A stretch of 63,390 nt of DNA from Pseudomonas kielensis (GCF_014236655.1 NZ_JACMYG010000033.1:1-63390), one strand, 5' to 3'. Positions 16,999 to 26,084 are shown, counted from the stretch's first letter. Numbers and translations: made by a program. Notes: generated from the letters alone by a model not told the origin.

Positions 16999-17025
16999 CC
17001 ATCGTGAGCAAGCTCGCGCCTACAT
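16999..17025. repeat. REP-like repeat (inverted orientation)
   Basis: CCATCGTGAGCAAGCTCGCG followed by CCTACA is the reverse form of the GTAGGAGCGAGC...TGCTCACGATGG pattern found elsewhere in the window. Confidence 0.65.
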
Positions 17026-17118
17026 CAGATGGCTGGCAGTACCTCCCGACACCGGTCCAACGCTTTTAAACTGAAGGCTGAGCCCAACGTGCTCAGGGCT
17101 CAACCTTCAAGGCAGACG

Positions 17119-18204
17119 TTATTCGTAGTACCCAACCGTCTTTTTCAGGCGATCCGAGTACTCGTAGATATCATCGACCGAGTTAATCGGATGCCGCGTT
17201 TCGTTTTTCTCTTCGTCGAAGATACCGATGTACTTCTGCGAGCGATTGAAGTGCAGGCGACAGATTGGCTTACGGTTATTGTCGTCCAACAAGATACCGA
17301 AGTAGCTCTGTGTATCCCGTTGCACAATACGTTTGGCATCAACGACAGATCTCACCACCGCACGGACGATGTGATACCCCTCAAGCTCCTCCAGAGTGGT
17401 CAATACCTTGTCGTCAGACTCGTCGCGATCATCCGTAACTTCAGCACTGGAGCCCGCCGATGGCAGGGTCAGCAGGCTGGGCTGAATGGCGCCACTCATT
17501 GCAGACTTGAGTCGATCATTGATCTGATCATTGAGAAATTGCACAACGGCCTTTCTGGTCAACTCCTGGAATTGCTCCCGGACTTTTTGCGTGATCACAC
17601 CGTCGTACACCCGGGAAGCGAATACTTTGACGAAGTCGTCGTCGGGTTTGCTGACCTGCGCGGCAATGACTTTTTTGATCTGACTGACGTATTTCAGCTC
17701 ACCGGCTGCATTGATGATCGAATCAACATCGAATGCCGACTTGGTCAGCTTTGTCAGTTCCGGAACCGAATATTCGTCGATGTCGAGTAGATCGAGCTCC
17801 AGAAAGGGTTTTTCATCCATTTTGTTGGGAGCGTCCAGGTCGGTAAAAAACTTGTAGACCTGGCCGTTAGTCAGGATCGAAATTCGCGCACTGGTGACAT
17901 GAAAATAGCGGAACAGTTGCGATGCATGATTGATGTGCAGTGGCTCGCCGATTTTCTTGCACTCGATGAGAATCTGGACCTCGCCGTCTTTCATGATTGC
18001 ATAATCGATTTTCTCCCCCTTCTTTGTTCCCACATCACAAACAAACTCCGGGATTACCTCGGACGGATCAAAAACGTCGTAGCCCAGAACAGTGCTGATA
18101 AATGGCATGACGAAGGCATTTTTCGTGGCCTCTTCTGTCTGAATCGTGGCGCCTTGTAGCCGGACTTTGGCCGAGAGACTTGAAAGCTTTTCGATAAATT
18201 CCAT
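17119..18204 (-). CDS. Orphan PD-(D/E)XK restriction-type nuclease (type I HsdR N-terminal-like)
   Basis: A 361-residue protein. The PD-(D/E)XK nuclease core is readable: D67 in EKIDYAI, then E81-x-K83 in ILIECKK, with a conserved acidic helix upstream (EEATKNAFVMPFI). This is the HsdR N-terminal-type fold seen in stand-alone 'type I restriction' proteins (COG4748-like, from memory). There is no helicase/translocase motif. The C-terminal 60 residues (CRLHFNRSQKYIGIF...DDIYEYSDRL) form a second conserved domain. No HsdM or HsdS gene lies nearby. The ATG at 18204 follows AGAGG by 7 bases. It is AT-richer than its neighbours and abuts a decayed gene, suggesting transfer. Its role could be phage defence; this is inference. 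Confidence 0.75.
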   Translation of the reverse strand: MEFIEKLSSLSAKVRLQGATIQTEEATKNAFVMPFISTVLGYDVFDPSEVIPEFVCDVGTKKGEKIDYAIMKDGEVQILIECKKIGEPLHINHASQLFRYFHVTSARISILTNGQVYKFFTDLDAPNKMDEKPFLELDLLDIDEYSVPELTKLTKSAFDVDSIINAAGELKYVSQIKKVIAAQVSKPDDDFVKVFASRVYDGVITQKVREQFQELTRKAVVQFLNDQINDRLKSAMSGAIQPSLLTLPSAGSSAEVTDDRDESDDKVLTTLEELEGYHIVRAVVRSVVDAKRIVQRDTQSYFGILLDDNNRKPICRLHFNRSQKYIGIFDEEKNETRHPINSVDDIYEYSDRLKKTVGYYE

Positions 18205-18343
18205 GAGTGACCTCTTCCCCGTTTCAGATCCGTGTTTGTACATGCTGGCAAATTGATTGCCATTGATACTAGTCACAAACAGCCACAAAGAAAGAGAGTC
18301 GCAGGCGATCCTGGCAAGGAGTGATCCACTGACGGCAAAACGC

Positions 18344-18624
18344 AATTCCTGGGCACTGACCGGGCCATTGTTTGATTTCAACGATACCTGGCAGTTGATC
18401 GTCAACACCTCGACCACCATCCTCACCTTCCTGATCCAGAACACGCAGAACCGTTGCTGCGGGTGACCCAGGATGCGCAAAACGCCATGCTCGGCCTCGA
18501 AGCGCTCGACCTCAAGCAGCTCGAAGCCCTGAGAAAGCAGTACCGCAGCCTGGGTGAAGGTGAGTCGGTTGCGCTGGAGGGGACGCCTGCTGCCGGCGGG
18601 CAGCAGGACTTGAATCAATGTTGA
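18344..18624 (+). pseudogene. Remnant of a low-affinity iron permease family gene
   Basis: In one frame 18344-18466 encodes WALTGPLFDFNDTWQLIVNT and then TTILTFLIQNTQNR, which matches the conserved membrane core of the low-affinity iron permease family (PF04120, from memory). After a stop at 18464-18466 the next frame continues GLEALDLKQLEALRKQYRSLGEG, resembling that family's C-terminal helix. The N-terminus and the segment normally linking these parts (xxKLDELIR) are missing, so the gene has lost its start, suffered an internal deletion and shifted frame. It lies between the nuclease start and the DUF4142 stop. Confidence 0.7.
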
Positions 18625-18630
18625 AACCGG

Positions 18631-19134
18631 TCAACGGCTGGCTTGCAGGGCCCTGGCCATTTGCAGGTGTTGCTCGAGCTTGGGCAGGGTCTCTTCGGCG
18701 AATGCCTTGAGCTCGGGCACATCGGTGGTCCGGGCCTCCTGCTGCAGTTGCTCGATGGCCTGCTCGGTGGTTTTTACCTGGCTGGCGGCATAGGCCGAGT
18801 CGAAGGACTCGCCGTCCGCCACGGCGGGGATCAGGGTCTTGGCCTTGTTCATCACCTCTTCCCGAGGGGCGACAGGCAGGTCGAGTTTCTTGGCGATTTT
18901 CGCCAGATGCTGGTTGGCCGTGGTGCGGTCGTTGATCACCACGATGGTGTAGTCCTTGACCGCCTTGGACTCGGTCTTCTGGTGCGCCAGGCGGCTGGCT
19001 TCGATGTCCGCCATGCCTTTGGCCGAGGCGTCGTTGATGAAGTCGGCCGGTGACTGGGCAAAAGCGCTGCTGGCGCCAAGGCTCAGCAACACGGCAAAGC
19101 TGATGGTCGATAATCGGCTGGCCACAGGTTTCAT
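18631..19134 (-). CDS. DUF4142 periplasmic protein
   Basis: A 167-residue secreted protein. The signal peptide (1 to about 26) ends in AFAQ, followed by an all-helical domain typical of DUF4142 (ferritin-like helical bundle): DFINDASAKGMADIEASRLA, VKDYTIVVINDRTTANQHLAKIA and ARTTDVPELKAFAEETLPKLEQHL. Family members are found in the periplasm of many proteobacteria and have no settled function. The gene stands alone, with the stop 6 bp from the permease remnant. Confidence 0.85.
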   Translation of the reverse strand: MKPVASRLSTISFAVLLSLGASSAFAQSPADFINDASAKGMADIEASRLAHQKTESKAVKDYTIVVINDRTTANQHLAKIAKKLDLPVAPREEVMNKAKTLIPAVADGESFDSAYAASQVKTTEQAIEQLQQEARTTDVPELKAFAEETLPKLEQHLQMARALQASR

Positions 19135-19253
19135 GGTCGCGCCCTCCTTGAACAGACAAATGAATGCAGCGGTACATCCCGCCTGTCATTTGAAGGCCAA
19201 AGCGCACAAAGGTTTAGAAAACCTGCCCAAGCCTCGACGAGTGGTGCCCCGGC

Positions 19254-20597
19254 TCACACCCGGTCCAGGCGTCCACTCAGGCGCTTGGCGGCATACATGG
19301 CCTCGTCGGCGTGCTTGAACAGCTGCTTTTCCTCAAGGCCGTGCTCAGGGTACAAGGCCACGCCAATGCTCGGCAGAATGTTCAGGTTGTGGCTGTCCAG
19401 TCGGATGGGCTGGCCCAGCACCTGGCGGATCTTCAATGCCACGCGCGCCGCGTCTTCAGCAGCCTGGACACTGTCGAGCAACACCACAAACTCATCGCCC
19501 CCAATGCGCGCGACGGTGTCACTCTCGCGCACGCAGCCCTGTAGCCGATTGGCCACGGCTTGCAGCAGCATGTCGCCGATGCCGTGGCCATAGGTGTCGT
19601 TGACCTGCTTGAAATGGTCCAGGTCCACGTACAGCAGGGCCATGCGCCCGTTGTCCCGACGGGCCTTGAGCAAGGCGGCGCTCAGGCGCTCACGGAGCAG
19701 TTCGCGATTGGGCAGGCGGGTCAGGTAGTCATGCTGCGCCATGTACTGCAGGCGACTGTGCAATTGCCGGCGCTCGATCGCTGCCGCCACCTGGGCGCAG
19801 ACGTACTGCAGCAGCTCTTTGTCGCGCTCGGTGTAGCGCTCGCCGCCGGGCATGCTCTTGACGATCAGCGCGCCGATAGTCCCCCGTTGTGAATTGAGCG
19901 GCACCCCCAGCCAGCAGGGGCAATCCTCTGCGTCGATCAGCCCGACAACCCCCGGCAAGGCAAACGGCTGGTCGGGGGTCAGCAGCACTGGCTGCCCGCT
20001 GCGGACCACTTCGGCGCACAGCCGGCCGGTCACGCTGAACTCGGGATCACGCTCATGATCGTCGACGTGGTAAGGAAAGTTCAGTTGCTCGCAGTGCTCA
20101 TCGTACAGCGCCACCGAAAAATTCAGCGCCGGCAGCCATTCGCCGATCAGTTGGTGAATGCGCTTGAACAAGGCCAGCAGATCCTCGGCGGCATGGGCCG
20201 CTTCGCTAATCGCATAGAGCGCAGCCTGGCGCGATTCGGCTTGTTTGCGTTCGGTGATGTCGCGGGCCACGGCGATGCGCAACTGGTCGACCTCGGACCA
20301 GCGCGCCGACCAGAGGATATGCACCACCTGGCCGTCCTTGCGCAGGTAGCGATTCTCGAAGTTCGGGTTGGGCTTGCCGCGCATGATTTCCCGGGCGGCG
20401 TCCAGGGTCCGCTCGCGGTCGGCCGGGTGCACCATGTCGATCATCGGCTGGCCAATCAGCTCATCCGGGGTGTAGCCGAACACTTGCTCGCAGGACGCGC
20501 TGACAAACACAAAGCGCCCCTGACCGTCGACGGCACAGACGACGTCGAGCAACAGATCGATGTAGCTGGCCAATGGCGCGGAGTTTGCGGTGCTCAT
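19254..20597 (-). CDS. PAS-GAF-GGDEF diguanylate cyclase
   Basis: A soluble 447-residue signalling protein. The PAS domain is at about residues 10-120 (VCAVDGQGRFVFVSASCEQVFGYTPDELIG, ending in the PAC motif AVARDITERKQAE). A GAF domain follows (about 130-275), then a GGDEF domain (about 290-447). The active site GGDEF is intact and preceded by the I-site RESD at the five-residue spacing, so it should be an active, feedback-inhibited c-di-GMP synthase. There is no EAL domain and no membrane segment. The ATG at 20597 is preferred over one 14 codons upstream, although neither has a strong ribosome site. Confidence 0.88.
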   Translation of the reverse strand: MSTANSAPLASYIDLLLDVVCAVDGQGRFVFVSASCEQVFGYTPDELIGQPMIDMVHPADRERTLDAAREIMRGKPNPNFENRYLRKDGQVVHILWSARWSEVDQLRIAVARDITERKQAESRQAALYAISEAAHAAEDLLALFKRIHQLIGEWLPALNFSVALYDEHCEQLNFPYHVDDHERDPEFSVTGRLCAEVVRSGQPVLLTPDQPFALPGVVGLIDAEDCPCWLGVPLNSQRGTIGALIVKSMPGGERYTERDKELLQYVCAQVAAAIERRQLHSRLQYMAQHDYLTRLPNRELLRERLSAALLKARRDNGRMALLYVDLDHFKQVNDTYGHGIGDMLLQAVANRLQGCVRESDTVARIGGDEFVVLLDSVQAAEDAARVALKIRQVLGQPIRLDSHNLNILPSIGVALYPEHGLEEKQLFKHADEAMYAAKRLSGRLDRV

Positions 20598-20706
20598 CGT
20601 GGATGGATACTGCCCAATAGTGCAACTGTGAGTAGCCATCCATGGACGTGGCCTGCGCGCTACACCGCGCGAGCCTCAAGTCGCTGCTGCAACCCTGCAA
20701 GCAACC

Positions 20707-21345
20707 TCAACTCTTGTTGGCCAGCAACCCCGGCACCGCGTGCAGCAAGGCGTTGATGGCGAAACCGATGAACATTACCCCGCAAATCCGGGTAATAGCC
20801 AGCTCATGGCGCTGATACAACGTGCGCACCCGACGAGCGCCCACAATGCCAATTAGAATAGCGTATGCCAAAACGCCACCAAGGAAACTCAGAAAAATCA
20901 ACCAGGGCAGCATCGACCACTGCAACAGCTCGGCGCGGCTGGACAACAGGGCGGTAAAGGTCGCCACCGCCACCGGATAAGCCTTGGGGTTGGTCAGGCC
21001 AAACATGATCCCGTGCCAGAATGGTTGCCGCGCCGCGCCCTGGGGCGCATCGCCACTGCTGCGACGGCTACGGATCGCCCGCATACCCAGCCAGAACAGA
21101 TACAGGCCGCTGAGTACGCCGAGCACGTCAAAGGCACTGCTGCCGATTTCCCGTGCGCCGACAATGGCAATCAACGCAGTGCTGCACCAGACCACATCCC
21201 CCAGCAGGTGCCCACACAGAAAGCCCGCCCCGGCCCGCCGCCCGCGAGCCGCACCAATGCCAAACACCGCGAGCACACCAGGGCCCGGGGTGATGCCGTA
21301 GATAAAGCCGGAGGCAAGGACGGCCAGCAATAAAGATGAAGTCAT
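20707..21345 (-). CDS. LysE/RhtB-family amino-acid exporter
   Basis: A 212-residue membrane protein with about six hydrophobic segments. The N-terminal GITPGPGVLAVFGIGAARGRRAG is the LysE/RhtB signature, and GLTNPKAYPVAVATF is the second conserved motif. These proteins export amino acids or derivatives; the substrate cannot be told from sequence. No linked LysR regulator is adjacent on this side. Confidence 0.85.
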   Translation of the reverse strand: MTSSLLLAVLASGFIYGITPGPGVLAVFGIGAARGRRAGAGFLCGHLLGDVVWCSTALIAIVGAREIGSSAFDVLGVLSGLYLFWLGMRAIRSRRSSGDAPQGAARQPFWHGIMFGLTNPKAYPVAVATFTALLSSRAELLQWSMLPWLIFLSFLGGVLAYAILIGIVGARRVRTLYQRHELAITRICGVMFIGFAINALLHAVPGLLANKS

Positions 21346-21447
21346 GCGGTAAAGCTCCCTGTCGAGCTGCCAGGCCCAGTCGTCGAATGGCAGTGGGCTT
21401 TTGTATCACAAGGTTTTGCCATGGCTGTAGCCATAAATTTGCACAGC

Positions 21448-21468
21448 GGCATGACCGTGGGTCATGCC
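21448..21468 (-). terminator. Hairpin downstream of the secreted hypothetical protein gene
   Basis: GGCATGACC (21448-21456) and GGTCATGCC (21460-21468) form a perfect 9-bp stem with a GTG loop, 16 bp past the stop at 21484. There is no strong T-run, so termination would be weak or Rho-assisted. Confidence 0.5.
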
Positions 21469-21483
21469 GGCCGTTGGCCCGAT

Positions 21484-22224
21484 TTACAGGCCCTGCAGCT
21501 CTTTGGGCACCACATACTGGCGCCCGTCATAACGCAATGTCGTCGACACCGTATTGCCAATGACTTCCTTGGACTGGCAATCCTCTTTGCCCACGCTGTT
21601 CTGCGTGTCGGTGGTCACCGATCTGACGATCAGGTCAGCGAAGCCATGGCTGCTGGTCTTGGCCAGGTCCAGGGTGCGTTTGGTGTGGCTGAATTCGCCG
21701 GTGCAGTTGGTATCCCATTCGCCATTGCTGGATTCGATCACCAATTGCTCGAGGACCGGACGCAGGGTGTTGCCTTCGCGCACGTACAGCGACAGCACCG
21801 CCTGTTCGAACGGATTGGCGCGCGATGAACCTGTGAAGCCGGCACGCACACCGAATGCGCGCAGGTCGGAGGTGAGTTTGTAGCGGGCGGTGTCGATGCT
21901 CAGGCCATCGAAGCGCACCGCGTCGGAGCTGTACACCGAGGCCTGGGCATAACGGGCCAGGGGCTTGCCGTCGATGTTGGAAACCACCGCCAACTTCAGG
22001 TCGTACATGCCGGTGCCGTCGGGGGCATCGCTCAAGGTCGGGTCCGGCTCGATCTGCGACAGCGCGGTAATGCTCTGGCCATCGTAGGCCGGCCAGTCCT
22101 TGCACACCGAGTAACCCGGCACGCCCTCGGGCAGCGGCGGCTGCGCGCACGCGCCATAGGCTTGGGTCGCGCCCAGCGCGCCACTCATTGCCACACATCC
22201 CAACCAGCGGTATTTCAAGGTCAT
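21484..22224 (-). CDS. Secreted hypothetical protein
   Basis: A 246-residue protein with a signal peptide ending near QAYGA, followed by ACAQPPLPEG. Six Cys in the mature part (for example CAQPP, VCKDW, TNCTGEF, EDCQSKE) suggest disulfides in the periplasm. No enzymatic motif is recognised; the C-terminal half is beta-rich. The genus probably has homologues, since the codon use is ordinary for the window, but I cannot name a family. Confidence 0.7.
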   Translation of the reverse strand: MTLKYRWLGCVAMSGALGATQAYGACAQPPLPEGVPGYSVCKDWPAYDGQSITALSQIEPDPTLSDAPDGTGMYDLKLAVVSNIDGKPLARYAQASVYSSDAVRFDGLSIDTARYKLTSDLRAFGVRAGFTGSSRANPFEQAVLSLYVREGNTLRPVLEQLVIESSNGEWDTNCTGEFSHTKRTLDLAKTSSHGFADLIVRSVTTDTQNSVGKEDCQSKEVIGNTVSTTLRYDGRQYVVPKELQGL

Positions 22225-22257
22225 TCCGTGTTCCTTGTGTCCATCGAAGTGAAAAAC

Positions 22258-23160
22258 TCAGCCGTGCACTATCACCTGAGCGATCTGCCGATTCAACCAG
22301 TTCAATGCCTGGTCACCACCCCGACGCACATGCCAGGCCAGGACGAAGCTGAACGAGGGGATCGGAAATGGCGGTGGCACCACGCTTAACTGCGGTTGAT
22401 CGACACCCTGCAAGCCCCGGGCAGCCACGGTGAGAATCAGGTCGGTACCGGCGATCAACTGCGGGGCCACGCTCCAGTGCGGCAGGCTGACCGCCACGTG
22501 GCGACGCTGACCAATGGCGGTCAGCGCCCGCTCGATCTCCGGGGTACCGCTGCCACGCATCTCCAGCAACACGTGGGGCCGGGCCAGGTAAGTCGGCAAA
22601 TCCAGTACGCCACTGGCCGGCAGGCGCCGGGCGTCCACCAGGCACACGAACTGCTCTTCGAACAGCGGCGTGCAGCGCAGCTCGTGGGGCAGCTCGGGAA
22701 AGACCCCGGCTGCCAGGTCGATGTCGCCATTGAGCACGCCATCCAGCATGCCTTCGCGGCTGGCGTGGCTGATCTGCAGGTCAATCCCCGGCGCCTCCTG
22801 GCGCAAGCGTGCGATCAAGCCGGGCAGGACAATGGCCGCGCCGTAGTCGGACATCGCCAGGCGGAACCGGCGCTTGGCCGAGGCAGGGTCGAAGGTGTTG
22901 GGCGCCAGCAAGGCCTGGACGCTGGCCAGTGCCTCACGCAGCGGCGCCATCAGCTCCAGGGCACGCGGGGTGGCGACCAGGCCAGCCCCGGCGCGCACCA
23001 GCAGCGGATCGCCGAGCATCTCGCGCAGGCGCGCCAGGGCATGGCTGACGGCCGGTTGGCTGAGGTGCAGACGCTCCGCCGCACGGGTCACGTGTTGCTC
23101 GCTGAGCAAGGCGTCGAGAATCACCAGCAGGTTCAAGTCGATACGGCGCAGATCATTCAT
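22258..23160 (-). CDS. LysR-family transcriptional regulator
   Basis: A 300-residue regulator. The N-terminal winged helix-turn-helix reads LRRIDLNLLVILDALLSEQHVTRAAERLHLSQPAVSHALARLR, the standard LysR DNA-binding region. The effector-binding domain spans about residues 90-300. The start is either the ATG at 23160 (usual length) or 23169, three codons upstream; neither has a clear ribosome site. It is divergent from the ydcZ-like gene at 23248, with an 87-bp gap, and is the natural candidate to regulate it. Confidence 0.87.
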   Translation of the reverse strand: MNDLRRIDLNLLVILDALLSEQHVTRAAERLHLSQPAVSHALARLREMLGDPLLVRAGAGLVATPRALELMAPLREALASVQALLAPNTFDPASAKRRFRLAMSDYGAAIVLPGLIARLRQEAPGIDLQISHASREGMLDGVLNGDIDLAAGVFPELPHELRCTPLFEEQFVCLVDARRLPASGVLDLPTYLARPHVLLEMRGSGTPEIERALTAIGQRRHVAVSLPHWSVAPQLIAGTDLILTVAARGLQGVDQPQLSVVPPPFPIPSFSFVLAWHVRRGGDQALNWLNRQIAQVIVHG

Positions 23161-23247
23161 CTGATGCATGTTCTGGATGATTAAACGGAATTTCAATCTG
23201 CGCGACGAATGACCTAGAGTCCAGTAAAACCTCCAGGAGACATACGT

Positions 23248-23736
23248 ATGAGTACCTTGCAGTGGGCCGGCCTGTCGGTGCTGGCCGTGATCGCCGGCGC
23301 CGTGGTGCCCTTTCAGAGCGCAATCAACGCCAACCTCAGCCGCGGCCTCGGTCACCCATTGTGGGCCACCCTCGCCTCGTTGCTGGTGAGCGTACTGGTT
23401 TTGCTGCCGGTGATTATCAGCCTGCGCTTGCCGCTGCCGTCGCTGGGATTTATCAGCAAGGCACCGCTGTGGATGTGGGCCGGGGGCGCGTTTGGCGTGT
23501 GTTTTATTGCCCTGGCCTTGATGCTGCTGCCCAAACTCGGGGCCTCAGGCTTTATCGCCCTGGCCCTGGCCGGGCAAGTAGTGGCATCGCTGGTGCTAGA
23601 TCACTTCGGGCTGTTCGGGCTGGTGGAGCGGCACCTGACGTTGCCGCGCCTGCTGGGTGCCGTGCTGCTGATAGCCGGGGTGGCGTTGATTCAGTTCAGC
23701 GCCACCCCGGGCCGGTCCCTGGTGAGTTCCGGCTAA
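23248..23736 (+). CDS. YdcZ-type DMT-family membrane protein
   Basis: A 162-residue membrane protein with five hydrophobic segments. GAVVPFQSAINANLSRGLGHPLWATL is the signature of the DMT_YdcZ family (PF04657), half-size relatives of drug/metabolite transporters that may act as dimers. The ATG at 23248 follows AGGAG by 8 bases. It is probably under the divergent LysR regulator. The substrate is unknown. Confidence 0.82.
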   Translation: MSTLQWAGLSVLAVIAGAVVPFQSAINANLSRGLGHPLWATLASLLVSVLVLLPVIISLRLPLPSLGFISKAPLWMWAGGAFGVCFIALALMLLPKLGASGFIALALAGQVVASLVLDHFGLFGLVERHLTLPRLLGAVLLIAGVALIQFSATPGRSLVSSG

Positions 23737-23748
23737 GGGCGCTCGGGA

Positions 23749-24897
23749 TCAGAACGCGTTACGAAAGATCTCCTCGATCTGCCGCTGGTCCGCCGCCCGC
23801 GGGTTGGTCAGGCCACACGCATCCTTGAGGGCGTTGGCGGCGAGGATCGGGATGTCTTGCAGCTTGGCTCCCAGGTCACGCAAACCGGCGGGGATTTCCA
23901 CGTCCCCGGCCAATGTGCGGATCGCCGCGATCGCGGCCTCGGCCCCTTCCTCCGGACTGCACCCCTGGATGTCCACGCCCATCGCCTGCGCCACCACCGC
24001 CAGGCGTTCGGCACAGACCTTGGCGTTGAAGCTTTGCACATGGGGCAGCAGCACCGCATTGCACACGCCGTGGGGCAAGTCGTAGAAACCACCCAACTGG
24101 TGCGCCATGGCATGCACAAACCCCAGGGACGCGTTGTTGAACGCCATGCCCGCCAGGAACTGCGCATAGGCCATGTTCTCCCGCGCCGGCAGGTCATTGC
24201 CGTCACGCACCGCCACGCGCAGGTTGAGGCTGATCAGCTCGATGGCTTTCAAGGCGCAGGCGTCGGTGATCGGGTTAGCGGCGGTGGACACGTAGGCCTC
24301 GATGGCATGGGTCAGGGCGTCCATGCCGGTGGCGGCGGTCAGCGACTTGGGCATGGCCACCATCAAGGCCGGATCGTTGACCGACAACAGCGGCGTGACG
24401 TTACGGTCGACAATGGCCATTTTCACGTGGCGCGCTTCGTCGGTGATGATGCAGAAGCGGGTCATCTCACTGGCAGTACCGGCCGTGGTATTGATCGCGA
24501 TCAGCGGCAGTTGCGGCTTGGGCGACTGGTCGACGCCTTCGTAGTCGCCAATCTGCCCGCCATTGGTGGCGCACAGGGCAATGCCCTTGGCGCAGTCATG
24601 GGGCGAACCACCGCCCAGGGACACCACGAAGTCACACCCGCTACCCTGCAACAAGGCCAGGCCGGCCTGCACGTTGGCGATGCTGGGGTTGGGCTTGGCC
24701 CCGTCGAAAATCACCGAGTCGATGTCCTGCAGCGCCAGCTTCTGCGCGATCATCGACGCCACGCCGGCCTTGGCCAACCCGCTGTCCGTGACGATCAACG
24801 CCTTGGCAAATCCGTATTTGCCGATAGCGTCCATGGCCTCGTCGAGACAGCCGATGCCCATGATGTTGACGGCGGGAATGAAGAATGTGCTGGTCAT
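23749..24897 (-). CDS. Iron-containing (group III) alcohol dehydrogenase
   Basis: A 382-residue NAD(P)-dependent Fe-type alcohol dehydrogenase, as in YiaY/AdhB. The nucleotide-binding segment SLGGGSPHDCAKGIAL is near residue 100. The metal ligands are in DALTHAIEAY and HAMAHQLGGFYDLPHG (one Asp, three His). The C-terminus ANALKDACGLTNPR is typical of the family. The ATG at 24897 follows AGAGG. It converges on the ydcZ-like gene, with 12 bp between them. The physiological alcohol is not evident from context. Confidence 0.9.
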   Translation of the reverse strand: MTSTFFIPAVNIMGIGCLDEAMDAIGKYGFAKALIVTDSGLAKAGVASMIAQKLALQDIDSVIFDGAKPNPSIANVQAGLALLQGSGCDFVVSLGGGSPHDCAKGIALCATNGGQIGDYEGVDQSPKPQLPLIAINTTAGTASEMTRFCIITDEARHVKMAIVDRNVTPLLSVNDPALMVAMPKSLTAATGMDALTHAIEAYVSTAANPITDACALKAIELISLNLRVAVRDGNDLPARENMAYAQFLAGMAFNNASLGFVHAMAHQLGGFYDLPHGVCNAVLLPHVQSFNAKVCAERLAVVAQAMGVDIQGCSPEEGAEAAIAAIRTLAGDVEIPAGLRDLGAKLQDIPILAANALKDACGLTNPRAADQRQIEEIFRNAF

Positions 24898-25051
24898 TGC
24901 GAGTCCTCTGCAATTGGGTCGGACCGCCCCTTGGCGTCGGCGGATCCCACAAGGATCGACCCATCGCGCCGCGTGCATCTTGATCTGGCTCAACAGCCGG
25001 TCGTGATAAAGTCTGCGCCCTGTACCCCACCTGCTTGAGATGACTGACGCA

Positions 25052-26071
25052 ATGAGCGATTTCCAGGATGTTGATGCCCACTTAGAAGACTGGAACGCGT
25101 TGCGCGCAACCACCCCGTTCGGCGCCCTGCTGGTGGGTAACGGCGCCAGCCGCGCGGTGTGGGATGACTTCGGCTACGACTCGCTGTTCGAAAATGCCCG
25201 CAGCGTCGAAGAAAAACCCCTGAGCCAGTCTGAGCTGAGTGTGTTCGACGCCCTGCACACCCGCAGTTTCGAGCAGGTGCTCAGCGCCCTGAAAACCACC
25301 AGCCGGGTCAACAAGGCCCTGGCGGTGAGCTCTGCAGCACCGCGCAATCGCTACTACGCAATCAAGGAAGCGTTGATCAACACCGTACACGCGGTGCACA
25401 TCCCCTGGCGCCTGGTGCAAGCCACGAGCCTGGCGAACATCAGCCAGGAGCTGGGCCGTTATCGGACGGTCTTCACCAGTAACTACGACCTGCTCAACTA
25501 CTGGGCGATCCAGCACCAGGGCGCGGCCATCGACGACCTGTTCCAGGGCAGCGAGCCGCGCTTCGAACTGAGCGCCAGTACCACCGAAAAAACCCGCCTG
25601 TTGTACCTGCACGGTGGCCTGCACTTGGTGCGCAACCAGGATGGCACCGCGCGCAAACTGACCTCCACCGAAGGCACGCTGCTGGGCAGTTTTGCCATCA
25701 ACAACACGCTCAAGACCCTGGATGACGTGCCGTTGTTCGTCAACGAAGGCAGCAGCGAGGACAAGTTCAAGACCATCCGCAGCTCGGACTACCTGTCGTT
25801 CTGCTACGACCAGTTACTGCAGCAGCACGACGCCCTGTGCATCTTCGGCCACAGCCTCGGCAAGCAGGATGCACACCTGGTCCACGCCTTGCGCCAGGCC
25901 AAGCCAAAGACCCTGGCGATCTCGATCTATCCGCGCAGTGCGGCGTTCATCCAGAGCCAGAAGCGCCACTACGCAAAGCTGTTTGCAGACACCGGGGTGG
26001 CACTGCGCTTTTTTGATTCCAAGACCCATGCCTTGGGCAGTCCGAGCCTGTCGGTGCCGGTCGAGGTCTAG
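25052..26071 (+). CDS. DUF4917 protein with a SIR2-like fold
   Basis: A 339-residue protein (343 if it starts at ATG 25040). Four segments line up with the NAD-binding core of SIR2-like proteins: LLVGNGAS (about 27-34), TSNYDLL (about 140), YLHGGLH with the catalytic-type His, and IFGHSLGKQDAHL near residue 262. The family, DUF4917 (PF16263 from memory), has no assigned function. SIR2-like domains in bacteria often hydrolyse NAD+ in phage defence, but this gene stands alone with ordinary composition, so a housekeeping NAD-dependent role is equally possible. Confidence 0.75.
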   Translation: MSDFQDVDAHLEDWNALRATTPFGALLVGNGASRAVWDDFGYDSLFENARSVEEKPLSQSELSVFDALHTRSFEQVLSALKTTSRVNKALAVSSAAPRNRYYAIKEALINTVHAVHIPWRLVQATSLANISQELGRYRTVFTSNYDLLNYWAIQHQGAAIDDLFQGSEPRFELSASTTEKTRLLYLHGGLHLVRNQDGTARKLTSTEGTLLGSFAINNTLKTLDDVPLFVNEGSSEDKFKTIRSSDYLSFCYDQLLQQHDALCIFGHSLGKQDAHLVHALRQAKPKTLAISIYPRSAAFIQSQKRHYAKLFADTGVALRFFDSKTHALGSPSLSVPVEV

Positions 26072-26084
26072 GTTTGGGCTGAAA

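Noticed and set aside
18205..18618. Upstream extension of the nuclease gene to 18618
   Set aside because: The extension covers the antisense of the permease remnant. A ribosome site (AGAGG) directly precedes the ATG at 18204.
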